From contig CAKSOL010000004.1 of the NCBI GenBank assembly GCA_934477125.1, positions 1 to 64,000 on the forward strand: DNA of 64,000 nt. Direction: 5' to 3'. The DNA comes from an uncultured Eubacteriales bacterium (lineage in GTDB: Bacteria; Bacillota; Clostridia; Oscillospirales; Acutalibacteraceae). The notes under the pieces are model-generated. The model was not told the origin of the DNA, ran no database searches, and worked only from the letters and a program-made list of their open reading frames with translations. How positions within the stretch are numbered: the stretch's first letter is position 1; each line of letters starts with the position of its first letter. Of this stretch, positions 14,944-24,609 are shown piece by piece. Both the position numbers and the translations under genes were made by a program.

Positions 14944-15645
14944 ATGGATTATCTAAAAATTATACTGACCTCGCTGTTTTCTCTGGCGGCGCTGTTTCTG
15001 CTGACAAAGCTGGTCGGCGCGAAGCAGGTTTCGGAGCTTTCAATGTTCGATTATATAAACGGCATAAGCATAGGCTCGATTGCCGCCGAAATGGCTACCG
15101 AGCTTGAAGACCCGATAAAGCCGCTTATCGCAATGGCGGTTTACGCCGTCGTTTCCTTTCTTATATCGATACTGAACGCAAAATCGGTTGTTATGCGCCG
15201 CCTGTTTTTCGGGAAAACGGTCGTTCTTATGAGAAACGGCAAGCTCTACCGCGAAAATCTCCGTCGGGCGCACCTCGACATAAACGAATTTCTTATGCAG
15301 TGCAGAGCGGGCGGTTATTTCGATATTTCGGCTATAAATACCGCCGTTCTCGAACCGAGCGGTAAAATAAGTATTCTGCCCTTTTCGCAAAAGCGGCCGG
15401 CAACTCCTGAGGACCTCAAAACCGTTCCGGCGGCGGACGAGGTGTTTTATAATGTTATAATGGAGGGTGGAATTATGGAAAGGAACCTCGCCGACGCGGG
15501 GTTCGACAGCGCCTGGCTCAAAAACGAGCTTGAGACTCAGGGAAAAAAGGTTATGGACATTTATCTCGCAACCCTGAGCCGCAGCGGAACGCTGAATATT
15601 TTTCCCTATGAAAGCGAAGCTCCTGAGGGCGACTGCTTCGGATAG
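14944..15645 (+). CDS. DUF421 (YetF-like) membrane protein
   Basis: 233 residues. Three N-terminal membrane segments (about residues 4-24, 40-60 as a weaker one, 58-78) are followed by the cytoplasmic DUF421 domain with the conserved KSVVMRRLFFG, LRRAHLDINEFLMQCR and FDISAINTAVLEPSG segments. YetF-type proteins occur in Bacilli and Clostridia; their function is not settled, and membrane or spore-coat roles have been proposed for relatives. ATG at 14944 follows GGGTGAT. Downstream lies uvrA after 184 bases with its own promoter. Confidence 0.87.
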   Translation: MDYLKIILTSLFSLAALFLLTKLVGAKQVSELSMFDYINGISIGSIAAEMATELEDPIKPLIAMAVYAVVSFLISILNAKSVVMRRLFFGKTVVLMRNGKLYRENLRRAHLDINEFLMQCRAGGYFDISAINTAVLEPSGKISILPFSQKRPATPEDLKTVPAADEVFYNVIMEGGIMERNLADAGFDSAWLKNELETQGKKVMDIYLATLSRSGTLNIFPYESEAPEGDCFG

Positions 15646-15721
15646 ACAAAGCAATCTGAATTTTTTTATGAACGATACCGAAAATTTCGCGCAGACGCGG
15701 AGCAGAAATTATAATTGGGTA

Positions 15722-15750
15722 TTTACAATAAAAAATAAATGGTGTAAAAT
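15722..15750 (+). promoter_or_regulatory. Promoter of uvrA
   Basis: TTTACA (15722-15727) and TAAAAT (15745-15750), 17-base spacer. A LexA-like box starts six bases after the -10 hexamer. Confidence 0.75.
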
Positions 15751-15755
15751 AGAAT

Positions 15756-15769
15756 AGAACAAATGTTTC
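15756..15769. promoter_or_regulatory. LexA (SOS) box of uvrA
   Basis: AGAACAAATGTTTC matches the Gram-positive LexA consensus CGAACRNRYGTTYC at 13 of 14 positions and lies at the expected transcription start. Confidence 0.75.
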
Positions 15770-15829
15770 GGGTGATGCCGCAAGTGCGTTTTTGCGCGGC
15801 TTGCCTTAAAATGCGGGAGGTTTAAAGCT

Positions 15830-18667
15830 TTGGCAAGCGATAAAATCATAATAAGAGGAGCCGCGGAGCATAATCTCAAAAATGTTGACGTTACTATTCC
15901 GCGCGATAAATTGGTTGTTTTTACAGGGCTTTCCGGCAGCGGAAAGTCCTCGCTGGCGTTTGATACGATATACGCCGAGGGACAGCGGCGGTATGTTGAG
16001 TCGCTTTCAAGCTATGCGCGCCAGTTTTTGGGACAAATGGAGAAGCCGGACGTTGAAAGCATCGAGGGGCTTTCCCCTGCCATATCGATTGACCAGAAAA
16101 CAACCTCTAAAAATCCGCGTTCAACCGTCGGAACGGTAACGGAAATATACGATTATCTCAGACTGCTCTACGCGAGAGTAGGTACGCCGCACTGCCCGGT
16201 CTGCGGAAAGGAAATAAGCCAGCAGACGACCGACCAGATAGTCGATACGGTTATGAAATTAGAACCGGGAACGAAAATTCAGGTGCTTTCGCCTATCGTC
16301 AAGGGGCGCAAGGGCGAGCACGCAAAGGAGCTTGAAAACGCGAGGAAATCAGGCTTTGCGCGCGTCAGGATAGACGGGAATATCTACGACCTTTCAGAGG
16401 AAATCAAGCTTGAAAAGAACAAAAAGCACCTTATAGAGGTAATTGTTGACCGCCTTGTTATAAAGGAGGAAATCCGTTCACGTCTTACCGACAGTATCGA
16501 AACCGCCACAAATCTTTCAGGCGGTCTTATCGCGGTTGACGTTATCGGCGGAGAGGAGCTGCAATTTTCGCAGAGCTATGCCTGCGAGGAGCACGGTATA
16601 AGTATTCCCGAGCTTACTCCGACTATGTTTTCCTTTAACAGCCCGTTCGGAGCCTGCCCTACCTGCACCGGTATCGGCAAGTTTATGAAGGTTGACCCGC
16701 GGCTGCTTATAAACGACGAAAACGCGCCGCTTACCGGCGGAGCAATAAGAGCCTCCGGCTGGGGAGTAAACTCATATTTCCATCCGGACGCCGGCGCTAT
16801 CGCAACGATGTATTACGAGGGAATAGCACGGAAATATAAATTCGACATTTCAACCCCCTGGAAGGATATACCCAAGGACGCGCAAAACGCCGTTCTTTTC
16901 GGAACTGGAGAAGAAAAGCTCAAGCTTGTGCGCAATGCGGATTGGGGCGGCGGAAGCTACGAGGCGCCGTTTGAGGGGGTTGTCAATAACCTTGAGCGGC
17001 GGTATAAGGAGACTTCGAGCGACTATGCCCGCTCCGAGATAGAGACATATATGACCGAGAGCGACTGCCCCGACTGTCACGGCAGCCGCCTCAAGCCGGA
17101 ATATCTCGCCGTAACGATAGGCGGAAAAAACATTATGGAGCTGTGCGACCTTTCGATATCTGACGAGCTGAGCTTTCTGGACAGCCTGAGCTTCGGGGAA
17201 CGGGACACTATGATAGCCGCTCCGATTATCAAGGAAATCCGCTCGCGGCTGAGCTTTCTGGTAAGCGTCGGTCTTGATTATCTGTCGCTTTCGCGCTCGG
17301 CAGGAACGCTTTCGGGCGGAGAAAGCCAGAGAATACGTCTCGCAACTCAGATAGGCTCGTCGCTTATGGGAGTGCTTTATATTCTCGACGAGCCGAGCAT
17401 CGGACTTCATCAGCGGGACAACGAGCGTCTGCTCGCGACCCTAAAGCGTCTGCGCGACCTCGGAAACACGCTTATTGTCGTTGAACACGACGAGGACACC
17501 ATGCGCGCGGCGGATTACATTGTTGACGTAGGTCCCGGAGCAGGAATACACGGCGGCGAAATAGTGTTTTCCGGAACTCCGGAGGAGCTTAAAAAGTGTA
17601 CCGCCTCGATAACCTCGGATTATCTTACCGGGCGCAAAAAAATACCCGTTCCCGAAAAGCGCAGAAAGGGCAACGGATGCTTTCTGACCGTTAAGGGAGC
17701 GGCGGAAAACAATCTGAAAAAAATTAACGTTAAAATTCCGCTCGGTCAGTTTGTCTGCGTAACCGGAGTTTCGGGCAGCGGAAAATCCTCGCTCGTCAAC
17801 GATATTCTTTATAAAACCCTCGCTGTTAAGCTTAACGGCGCAAAGCTTATACCCGGAGCCTGCAAGTCGATAGAGGGCATCGAAAATCTCGATAAGGTTA
17901 TAAATATAAATCAATCCCCGATAGGGCGTACTCCGCGCTCAAATCCGGCAACCTATACCGGCGTTTTCGGCGATATAAGGGAGCTTTTCGCTCAGACGAA
18001 GGACGCCAAGGCTCACGGCTACAGCGCAGGAAGATTTTCGTTTAACGTCAAGGGCGGACGGTGCGAGGCGTGTCAGGGAGACGGAATTTTAAAGATTGAA
18101 ATGCACTTTCTGCCTGATATTTACGTCCCCTGCGAGGTCTGCGGAGGAACTCGCTACAACCGCGAAACGCTGAACATCAGGTATAAAGGCAAAAATATTT
18201 ATGAAGTGCTTGAAATGACGGTTGAGGAGGGAATGAACTTCTTTGAAAGCGTTCCCCGTATCCACCGCAAGCTGAAAACCCTGTTCGACGTAGGTCTGGG
18301 GTATATAAAAATCGGTCAGCCGGCAACAACCCTTTCGGGCGGCGAAGCGCAGCGCGTTAAGCTTGCAACCGAGCTTTCCAAGCGGCCGACCGGCAAAACC
18401 GTTTATATTCTGGACGAGCCGACAACCGGACTTCACACGGCGGACGTTCACCGGCTTATCGATGTTTTGCAGAAATTTGTTGACAGCGGCAACACCGTGC
18501 TTGTTATCGAGCATAATTTAGACGTTATCAAAACTGCCGACACGGTTATAGACTTAGGACCTGAGGGCGGAGACAGGGGCGGAACGGTCGTCTGCACCGG
18601 AACGCCGGAAAAGGTTGCCGCCTGTCAGCAGTCGCATACCGGAAGATTTCTTAAAGAAATTCTTTAA
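15830..18667 (+). CDS. uvrA: Excinuclease ABC subunit A
   Basis: 945 residues, normal for UvrA, the damage-sensing ATPase of nucleotide excision repair. The first P-loop GLSGSGKSS is at residues 33-41, the second (GVSGSGKSS) is near 643. Both ABC signatures (LSGGESQRIRLA and LSGGEAQRVKLA) are present, as are the zinc-finger cysteine pairs CPTC and CEAC with CEVC. TTG is used as start, after GGGAGG at a 9-base distance; no ATG gives as complete an N-terminus. Control by LexA is indicated by the box at 15756-15769. It converges on the V-ATPase operon. Confidence 0.97.
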   Translation: MASDKIIIRGAAEHNLKNVDVTIPRDKLVVFTGLSGSGKSSLAFDTIYAEGQRRYVESLSSYARQFLGQMEKPDVESIEGLSPAISIDQKTTSKNPRSTVGTVTEIYDYLRLLYARVGTPHCPVCGKEISQQTTDQIVDTVMKLEPGTKIQVLSPIVKGRKGEHAKELENARKSGFARVRIDGNIYDLSEEIKLEKNKKHLIEVIVDRLVIKEEIRSRLTDSIETATNLSGGLIAVDVIGGEELQFSQSYACEEHGISIPELTPTMFSFNSPFGACPTCTGIGKFMKVDPRLLINDENAPLTGGAIRASGWGVNSYFHPDAGAIATMYYEGIARKYKFDISTPWKDIPKDAQNAVLFGTGEEKLKLVRNADWGGGSYEAPFEGVVNNLERRYKETSSDYARSEIETYMTESDCPDCHGSRLKPEYLAVTIGGKNIMELCDLSISDELSFLDSLSFGERDTMIAAPIIKEIRSRLSFLVSVGLDYLSLSRSAGTLSGGESQRIRLATQIGSSLMGVLYILDEPSIGLHQRDNERLLATLKRLRDLGNTLIVVEHDEDTMRAADYIVDVGPGAGIHGGEIVFSGTPEELKKCTASITSDYLTGRKKIPVPEKRRKGNGCFLTVKGAAENNLKKINVKIPLGQFVCVTGVSGSGKSSLVNDILYKTLAVKLNGAKLIPGACKSIEGIENLDKVININQSPIGRTPRSNPATYTGVFGDIRELFAQTKDAKAHGYSAGRFSFNVKGGRCEACQGDGILKIEMHFLPDIYVPCEVCGGTRYNRETLNIRYKGKNIYEVLEMTVEEGMNFFESVPRIHRKLKTLFDVGLGYIKIGQPATTLSGGEAQRVKLATELSKRPTGKTVYILDEPTTGLHTADVHRLIDVLQKFVDSGNTVLVIEHNLDVIKTADTVIDLGPEGGDRGGTVVCTGTPEKVAACQQSHTGRFLKEIL

Positions 18668-18688
18668 TCAGAACAGATGGCAGCAAAA

Positions 18689-18728
18689 CAGCCCCTGCGG
18701 AAGATAATATTATCTTCCGCAGGGGCTG
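18689..18728. terminator. Bidirectional terminator between uvrA and V-ATPase operon
   Basis: Perfect 40-base palindrome whose arms start CAGCCCCTGCGGAAG. AAAA lies on one side and TTTT on the other, so it can stop both convergent units. Confidence 0.92.
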
Positions 18729-18737
18729 AATTTTCAT

Positions 18738-19412
18738 TTAAAGCACCGCTTCGGGGTGAGAGCGTTTATAGGATATCTGCTGTTCGGCTATCATATCCTT
18801 AACCTTCATAAGCCGCGCGCGGCTCGAACGGTCGTTTTCCTCAAGCTTACCCGAAATATAGTGTATCGTCTCGCTGTAACGCGGAATCAGAACGTGCTCA
18901 AGAGCGTTCACGCGGCGGCGGGTCTTTTCTATTTCGTCCGCCATAAGCAAAACCGCCTTTTCCTTTTCGGCAAGCAGCAGCATATCGGGCAAAAGTCCGG
19001 AAAGCCCGGACACCGCGCTGTCAAGCTCAGCCGAGGTTGAGGCAAAGCCGTAGGGGAAAACATCGGACGGGTCGCCGGTGCGCCGCTTTATATCAAACGT
19101 CGGAATATCAACGCTCATAACGTTTTTTTCGGAAAGCTCAAGCGTTACCTCCTGTTTGGGAACCAAAAGCGCCGTATCGAGAGCCGCCTCGCTCATAACG
19201 GCGGACGCCGAAACAAAGCCGTTATTAACCTCTCTCAGCTTATCCTCCAGCTGCTCGCGAAGCTGCTTTGCCTCTCTTACCGAGTCGAGAAACTGCCGCA
19301 TAAGCTCATCGCGCTTATCCTTGAGCAGCTTATGCCCGCGCAGCGCGGTTGAAAGCTGCTTTTTAAGGCGCGACAGCTCCATTCGGGTCGGATTAACATT
19401 CATAACTGCCAT
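18738..19412 (-). CDS. atpD: V-type ATPase subunit D
   Basis: 224 residues, the central rotor shaft of the V/A-type ATPase. It begins with MNVNPTRMELSRLKKQL, a typical D-subunit start, and forms long N- and C-terminal helices that make a coiled coil inside the A3B3 head. It is the last gene of the leftward operon. The gap of 154 bases to atpB is the largest in the operon and contains a short repeat (19435-19478) shared with the rsmA upstream region. Confidence 0.92.
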   Translation of the reverse strand: MAVMNVNPTRMELSRLKKQLSTALRGHKLLKDKRDELMRQFLDSVREAKQLREQLEDKLREVNNGFVSASAVMSEAALDTALLVPKQEVTLELSEKNVMSVDIPTFDIKRRTGDPSDVFPYGFASTSAELDSAVSGLSGLLPDMLLLAEKEKAVLLMADEIEKTRRRVNALEHVLIPRYSETIHYISGKLEENDRSSRARLMKVKDMIAEQQISYKRSHPEAVL

Positions 19413-19434
19413 AAGAGTCCTCCGTTAGGCTGAC

Positions 19435-19478
19435 AAATCCGAACCCGATTTTAAAGGACGGATTTTCGCCTTTGCATT
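19435..19478. repeat. Short dispersed intergenic repeat, copy 1
   Basis: 44 bases matching 62216-62259 at 39 positions in the same orientation. AAATCCG can pair with CGGATTT within the copy. Each copy lies 22-24 bases before the start of a leftward gene (atpD here, rsmA there). Confidence 0.75.
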
Positions 19479-19566
19479 GTTAAAATACTCGTAAATCTAA
19501 CGCCTGCAAGTGACGGCAAGCCGGAAAGCGCCGAAATTAAGCCGTTTCAGGCGGATTCGGATTTGC

Positions 19567-20940
19567 CTACTGCTTTCCGTAATATTCGTCGAGCAGGCGG
19601 TCGTCTATCCGTTTCAGCTCGCTGCGCGGCAGGATTGAAAGCAGCCGCCAGCCGAGATTGAGCGTTTCCTCAATCGAACGGTCGGTATCAAAGCCCTGGG
19701 AAACGTATTCCTTTTCAAAGCGGTCGGCAAACTGAGCGTAAAGCTTATCAATGTCTGTAAGAGCAGCCTCGCCGAGTATTACCATAAGCTCCTTTGCGTC
19801 CTTTCCGCGCGCATAGGCGGCGAAAAGCTGGTTCATGGTAGCAGCGTGGTCCCCGCGCGTTCTGCCTTTACCTATTCCCTTATCCTTAAGACGGGAAAGC
19901 GAGGGCAAAACGTCGATAGGCGGCATAACGCCCTTTCGGTAAAGCTCGCGGCTCAGAATAATCTGACCTTCGGTTATATAACCTGTAAGGTCGGGGATAG
20001 GATGGGTTTTATCGTCCTCCGGCATAGTCAGTATCGGAATAAGGGTTATAGACCCCTCCTTGCCGCGCAGTCTGCCAGCGCGCTCATAAAGGGTTGCAAG
20101 GTCGGTATACATATATCCCGGATAGCCGCGCCTGCCCGGAACCTCCTTGCGGGCGGCGGAAACCTCGCGCAGAGCGTCGGCATAGTTGGTTATATCGGTC
20201 ATAATAACCAGAACCTGCATTCCGAGGTCGAATGCCAGATACTCCGCCGCAGTCAGCGCCATACGCGGAGTCGCTATTCTTTCAACCGCCGGGTCGTTGG
20301 CGAGGTTGACAAACATAACCGTCCGGTCGAGAGCGCCGGTTTCGCGGAAGGAATTTATAAAATAATTCGATTCCTCAAAGGTTATTCCCATCGCCGCGAA
20401 AACAACGGCGAATTTCGTATTGTCTCCGAGAACCCTTGCCTGTCTCGCTATCTGGGCGGCAAGGTTGGCGTGAGGCAAGCCGGACGCGGAAAAAATCGGG
20501 AGCTTCTGACCGCGGACAAGGGTGTTAAGCCCGTCTATCGCGGAAACTCCGGTCTGAATAAACTCCTGCGGATAATTTCTTGCCGCCGGGTTCATCGGTC
20601 TGCCGTTTACGTCCAGCCGTTTTTCCGGAATAAGCTCCGGTCCGCCGTCTATCGGTCTGCCGAGACCGTCGAACACGCGGGAAAGCATATCCGGCGAAAC
20701 GGCAAGCTCCATTCCGCGCCCCAAAAAGCGCACCTTAGAGTCCGCCGGGTTAATTCCGGCGGCGTTTTCAAACAGCTGAACCAGCGCGTTAGTTCCGTTT
20801 ATTTCGAGAACCTTGCAGCGGCGCGTCTCTCCGCCGGGAAGCTCGATTTCTCCAAGCTCATCGTATTTAACGTTTTCAACGTCGCTTACCATCATAAGCG
20901 GCCCCGCAACCTCGCGGATTGTTCTGTATTCCTTCGGCAT
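19567..20940 (-). CDS. atpB: V-type ATPase subunit B
   Basis: 457 residues, the non-catalytic nucleotide-type subunit of the A3B3 head. Typical stretches are MPKEYRTIREVAGPLM at the start, GLGRPIDGGPE, PIFSASGLPHANLAAQIARQ and YPGYMYTDLATLYERAGR. The GxxxxGKT loop is absent, as expected of B. It starts 5 bases after atpA and belongs to the nine-gene leftward operon. Confidence 0.96.
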   Translation of the reverse strand: MPKEYRTIREVAGPLMMVSDVENVKYDELGEIELPGGETRRCKVLEINGTNALVQLFENAAGINPADSKVRFLGRGMELAVSPDMLSRVFDGLGRPIDGGPELIPEKRLDVNGRPMNPAARNYPQEFIQTGVSAIDGLNTLVRGQKLPIFSASGLPHANLAAQIARQARVLGDNTKFAVVFAAMGITFEESNYFINSFRETGALDRTVMFVNLANDPAVERIATPRMALTAAEYLAFDLGMQVLVIMTDITNYADALREVSAARKEVPGRRGYPGYMYTDLATLYERAGRLRGKEGSITLIPILTMPEDDKTHPIPDLTGYITEGQIILSRELYRKGVMPPIDVLPSLSRLKDKGIGKGRTRGDHAATMNQLFAAYARGKDAKELMVILGEAALTDIDKLYAQFADRFEKEYVSQGFDTDRSIEETLNLGWRLLSILPRSELKRIDDRLLDEYYGKQ

Positions 20941-20945
20941 TTCGC

Positions 20946-22715
20946 TTACTCCTCTCCGGCGTTTTTAACCGCTTCGCCAAGCTCCGCGTCGAGCGCGTTC
21001 AGAATATTCTCGTATTCCTGCTTTGCCGCCTGCTCCTCAACGTATTTAAAGCGTCCTATCTTCTCGCGGGCAGGCATTGAAACAACCGCCTCGACCGGCG
21101 CGCCGTTTTTGAGCGCCTCGGACGATTTATCGTAAAACGCCAGAATTGCTTTCATCATAAGGCTCTGCTTTTCGAGAGAGGTATATGTGTCGGTAGGGTC
21201 AAAGGCGTTCTGATGCAGATAATCCTCGCGAATTGAGCGTGAAGCCTCCAATTTCAGGCGGTCGGCGGCGGAAAGCGCGTCCATTCCGACAAGCTTTACG
21301 ATTTCCTCCAGCTCCGCCTCCTCCTGAAGCAGCGACATAATTCTGCCGCGCAGGGCGTACCATTCGGGTGTTACGTTTTTATTGAACCAGCCGGAAAGTC
21401 CGTCCGCATAGAGTGAATAGCTCGTAAGCCAGTTTATAGCCGGGAAATGACGCTTATAGGCAAGCGAGGAATCGAGCCCCCAGAAAACCTTTACTATTCG
21501 CAGGGTTGCCTGAGAAACCGGCTCGGAAATGTCTCCGCCGGGAGGCGATACCGCGCCGATAACCGACAGCGCGCCCTCGGTTTCGCCCTTGCCGTTTACG
21601 ATAACCCGGCCGGCGCGCTCATAAAACTGCGCAAGTCTTGAGCCGAGATACGCGGGATACCCCTCCTCGCCCGGCATTTCCTCAAGTCTGCCGGACATTT
21701 CGCGCAGCGCCTCCGCCCAGCGCGAGGTTGAGTCAGCCATAAGGGCTACGGTATATCCCATATCCCTGAAATATTCGGCTATCGTTATACCGGTGTAAAT
21801 AGACGCTTCGCGCGCCGCAACCGGCATATCCGAGGTATTTGCAATAAGAACCGTCCGTTCCATAAGGGAGTTGCCGGTGCGAGGGTCCTTAAGCTCCGGA
21901 AATTCGTTAAGAACATCGGTCATTTCGTTTCCGCGCTCGCCGCAGCCGATATAAACTATAATATCCGCCGCCGCCCATTTTGCCAGCTGATGCTGAACAA
22001 CCGTTTTTCCCGAACCGAACGGTCCCGGAACAGAGGCGACGCCGCCCTTTGCTATCGGGAAAAGGGTATCGATAACCCTCTGACCGGTAACGAGAGGAAG
22101 GTCCGGAGAAAGCTTGCGGCGGTAAGGTCTGCCGACGCGAACCGGCCAGGACTGCATAAGCCCGAAGGACTGCTTTCCGCTCTCGGTTTCAATTTCATAA
22201 ACGGTATCCTCAACCGAAAATTCTCCGGCTGAAATTGCCGTTATTTTTCCCGAAACGCCGTTCGGCACCATTATTTTATGCTCAACTATCGCGGTTTCCC
22301 GAACCGTCCCCACGCAGTCGCCCGAAGATACCTCGTCTCCGACAGCCGCTTTCGGCTCGAACCGCCATTTTTTATCGCGGTCGAGCGCCGGAACGGATGC
22401 TCCGCGCTGCAAATTCGTTCCGCTTATTTCCATAAGCTTCATAAGAGGACGCTGAATACCGTCGAAAATAGAGCCTATAAGTCCGGGTCCCAGCTCAACA
22501 CTCAGCGGCTTTCCGGTTGAAACAACCTTTTCTCCGGGACCGAGCCCGGCGGTTTCCTCATAAACCTGAATGGATGCCCGGTCCTCATGCATCTCGATTA
22601 TTTCGCCGATAAGGTGCTCCGAGCTGACGCGCACAACGTCAAACATATTCGCGTCGCGCATTCCCTCGGCTATAACGAGAGGTCCGGCGACCTTTTTAAT
22701 AATTCCGTCAGTCAT
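20946..22715 (-). CDS. atpA: V-type ATPase catalytic subunit A
   Basis: 589 residues. The P-loop GPFGSGKT is at 231-238 and is followed by YIGCGERGNEMTDV. The non-homologous insert that sets A subunits apart from F-type beta is present around residues 110-190 (for example PNGVSGKITAISAGE). It hydrolyses or makes ATP in the cytoplasmic head. The gene lies between atpF and atpB with gaps of 13 and 5 bases. Confidence 0.97.
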   Translation of the reverse strand: MTDGIIKKVAGPLVIAEGMRDANMFDVVRVSSEHLIGEIIEMHEDRASIQVYEETAGLGPGEKVVSTGKPLSVELGPGLIGSIFDGIQRPLMKLMEISGTNLQRGASVPALDRDKKWRFEPKAAVGDEVSSGDCVGTVRETAIVEHKIMVPNGVSGKITAISAGEFSVEDTVYEIETESGKQSFGLMQSWPVRVGRPYRRKLSPDLPLVTGQRVIDTLFPIAKGGVASVPGPFGSGKTVVQHQLAKWAAADIIVYIGCGERGNEMTDVLNEFPELKDPRTGNSLMERTVLIANTSDMPVAAREASIYTGITIAEYFRDMGYTVALMADSTSRWAEALREMSGRLEEMPGEEGYPAYLGSRLAQFYERAGRVIVNGKGETEGALSVIGAVSPPGGDISEPVSQATLRIVKVFWGLDSSLAYKRHFPAINWLTSYSLYADGLSGWFNKNVTPEWYALRGRIMSLLQEEAELEEIVKLVGMDALSAADRLKLEASRSIREDYLHQNAFDPTDTYTSLEKQSLMMKAILAFYDKSSEALKNGAPVEAVVSMPAREKIGRFKYVEEQAAKQEYENILNALDAELGEAVKNAGEE

Positions 22716-22728
22716 TTTTAATTAGCTC

Positions 22729-23046
22729 CTAATTATTGAATATGATATCAGAACCTACTGCCTTTTCAACGGCTGCTTTAAGTCTGACTGTTCCTATTCC
22801 GGAGCCTTCCGCCGCTCCGGGGATGGGGACGATGCAGGGGGTAAGCTGCCTGTCGCATTTCTCGATTTCCTTTGAAAGCAGCTGAGCGAAATACTCGGTT
22901 ATGAAAATAACGCCGTAATTTGCCGAGGAGACCCTTTTAAAAAGTCCGTGAGCCTCGGCGTCGTTGTCGCAGGGGTAAATATCAAGACCTACCGCGGCAT
23001 AGCCCTTTATGCTTTCGCGTTCGCCGAAAACAGCTATTTTAACCAT
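22729..23046 (-). CDS. atpF: V-type ATPase subunit F
   Basis: 105 residues. It starts MVKIAVFGERESIKGYAAVG and shows the alternating beta/alpha pattern of the small rotor subunit F, with GVIFITEYFAQLL in the middle. Subunit F binds to D at the top of the central stalk (NtpG in Enterococcus hirae naming). It overlaps the atpC end by 8 bases. Confidence 0.9.
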   Translation of the reverse strand: MVKIAVFGERESIKGYAAVGLDIYPCDNDAEAHGLFKRVSSANYGVIFITEYFAQLLSKEIEKCDRQLTPCIVPIPGAAEGSGIGTVRLKAAVEKAVGSDIIFNN

Positions 23047-24028
23047 AAAGCACCCTCAACCTTTCAGTTATCTGCTCGGGACTTCTGCCCGTTTTTATTC
23101 CGCAGTAGATTATCCGCAGATTTTTAAGCTCGGCGCGCCGCGCCATATAGTAGCCCAGAACCGGCTCCGATCCGAGGGTTATGAGCTTTGCCGCGCGGGC
23201 GGCTTCGGTAAGGGTATCGTCCGCAAAGCGCTCCAATGCGGCAGGGGATTTTTTGTATTCCTCAGCGGCTGCCGCCGGAATACCTCCGCAGCCGAGCAGA
23301 AACGAGAGCAGCTGCTCCGTTCCTCCGAGAGCGGCGTTTTTAAGAGCCTTTGCGCTCGGATATTCGGTATCGGCAAGCGCTTCCCCGATAAATGCGGCAC
23401 TCATTTTTGACTCGGCGCAGCGCAGCGCCGTTTTTATATTGTCAAGCAAAACCGAGGTTTCAATAAGCTTTTTCCCAAGCGGACAGCGGTATTTTTTCGA
23501 TTTAACCGCCGAAAGCTGATAATTCCGGCAGGCGCGGTCGATAACCGTGTCGCAAAGGCGTGGGTCGGCGCCTGAAAGCAGGGCGTCATAGGCGCGCGCG
23601 GCAGACTGCCGCATATATTCGGGCAGCAGCGAAAAATCCTTTTCCCTGACCGCCCTTTCGATAAGCTCGGTATCGGTCGGAGCAGGGTATATAAAATAAT
23701 CCTTCGCCGGAACATCACGAACCAGCGCTTTAAGCGCCGCCTTTAAATTATGAAAATCGTTTTCAGCTAAAAAGGGCTCGAAAACCTCCCAATCGGGCGC
23801 TATTTCGCGGAGATACTCCCAAAGCCCCGTTTCAGCCTGCGCCAGAAGTTTCGGAACAGGCTCGTTTGAGGTGCGGTCGGCAACGCCGCTGTCCCTCAGA
23901 GCCGACGCCAGCTCTCCGGCGGACACCGAGGAGGAAAGGCGGACAAGGTCGCTTTGCCTTAAAAGGTAGTTTTCCCTCGCCCTGAGGTTTCCGATTGCAA
24001 AGCCATAGGATTTAGGCATACCTTTCAC
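23039..24028 (-). CDS. atpC: V-type ATPase subunit C
   Basis: 329 residues, the funnel-shaped all-helical subunit that joins the central stalk to the K ring. YGFAIGNLRARENYLL near the start and GYYMARRAELKNLRIIYCGIKTG near the end are typical. The start overlaps the atpE end by 4 bases and its end overlaps the atpF start, so translation is likely coupled. Confidence 0.92.
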   Translation of the reverse strand: MKGMPKSYGFAIGNLRARENYLLRQSDLVRLSSSVSAGELASALRDSGVADRTSNEPVPKLLAQAETGLWEYLREIAPDWEVFEPFLAENDFHNLKAALKALVRDVPAKDYFIYPAPTDTELIERAVREKDFSLLPEYMRQSAARAYDALLSGADPRLCDTVIDRACRNYQLSAVKSKKYRCPLGKKLIETSVLLDNIKTALRCAESKMSAAFIGEALADTEYPSAKALKNAALGGTEQLLSFLLGCGGIPAAAAEEYKKSPAALERFADDTLTEAARAAKLITLGSEPVLGYYMARRAELKNLRIIYCGIKTGRSPEQITERLRVLYG

Positions 24029-24603
24029 CCCTTTGCAAACAGTATTTTATTGACTTCATCGGTTAAAGCTCCGCGCTTTTCCCTCAAAATCGCCTCAAAG
24101 GACGAATTTATTTCAATATCGCCGTTTCTGAGAACAAATCCGCCGGAGATTTTCTCCGGAACGCGGCTGAGCGTTATTCCGGTTTCGGAAAGAGCGGAGT
24201 TCAGAACCGAAAGGTCGCGTTCAAGGTCGCGCCCGGAAAGGCTCAGGGTTCCGCTTTTCATTCCGCTGTTTTTAAGCAGCCGGCAGAGAATTTCAAAATA
24301 TTCGCCGTCCGCCAGAGCATTGAGCCGCTGCGGGATTTCGGCTAAAACCGAATCGATTATCTCCCGCTTTGCGGCGAGGGTTTGGTCGCGCGTCTGCTTT
24401 GCGGCGGAGGTTTCGGCGGAGGCAAGAATAATTTTAGCCCGCTCCTCTGCCGATTTTTCCGCGGCGGCTGCGATTTCCTGCGCGCGGCGGCGCGCCTCGT
24501 TCAATATCTGCTCCGCCTCTGCTTTCGCAGCCTCCTGCTTTTTATCTGCCTCAAGCTGCGCGGCGGCGGCAATATCCGAAAGTATTTTTTGAGCAGCAGT
24601 CAT
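24025..24603 (-). CDS. atpE: V-type ATPase subunit E
   Basis: 192 residues, half of the peripheral stalk. The long N-terminal Ala/Glu/Lys-rich helix (about residues 5-100) would form a coiled coil with the small partner encoded at 27109-27429, and the C-terminal globular part has SGGFVLRNGDIEINSSFE, typical of E. It lies 6 bases after ntpK. Confidence 0.9.
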   Translation of the reverse strand: MTAAQKILSDIAAAAQLEADKKQEAAKAEAEQILNEARRRAQEIAAAAEKSAEERAKIILASAETSAAKQTRDQTLAAKREIIDSVLAEIPQRLNALADGEYFEILCRLLKNSGMKSGTLSLSGRDLERDLSVLNSALSETGITLSRVPEKISGGFVLRNGDIEINSSFEAILREKRGALTDEVNKILFAKG

Positions 24604-24609
24604 AGTCTG

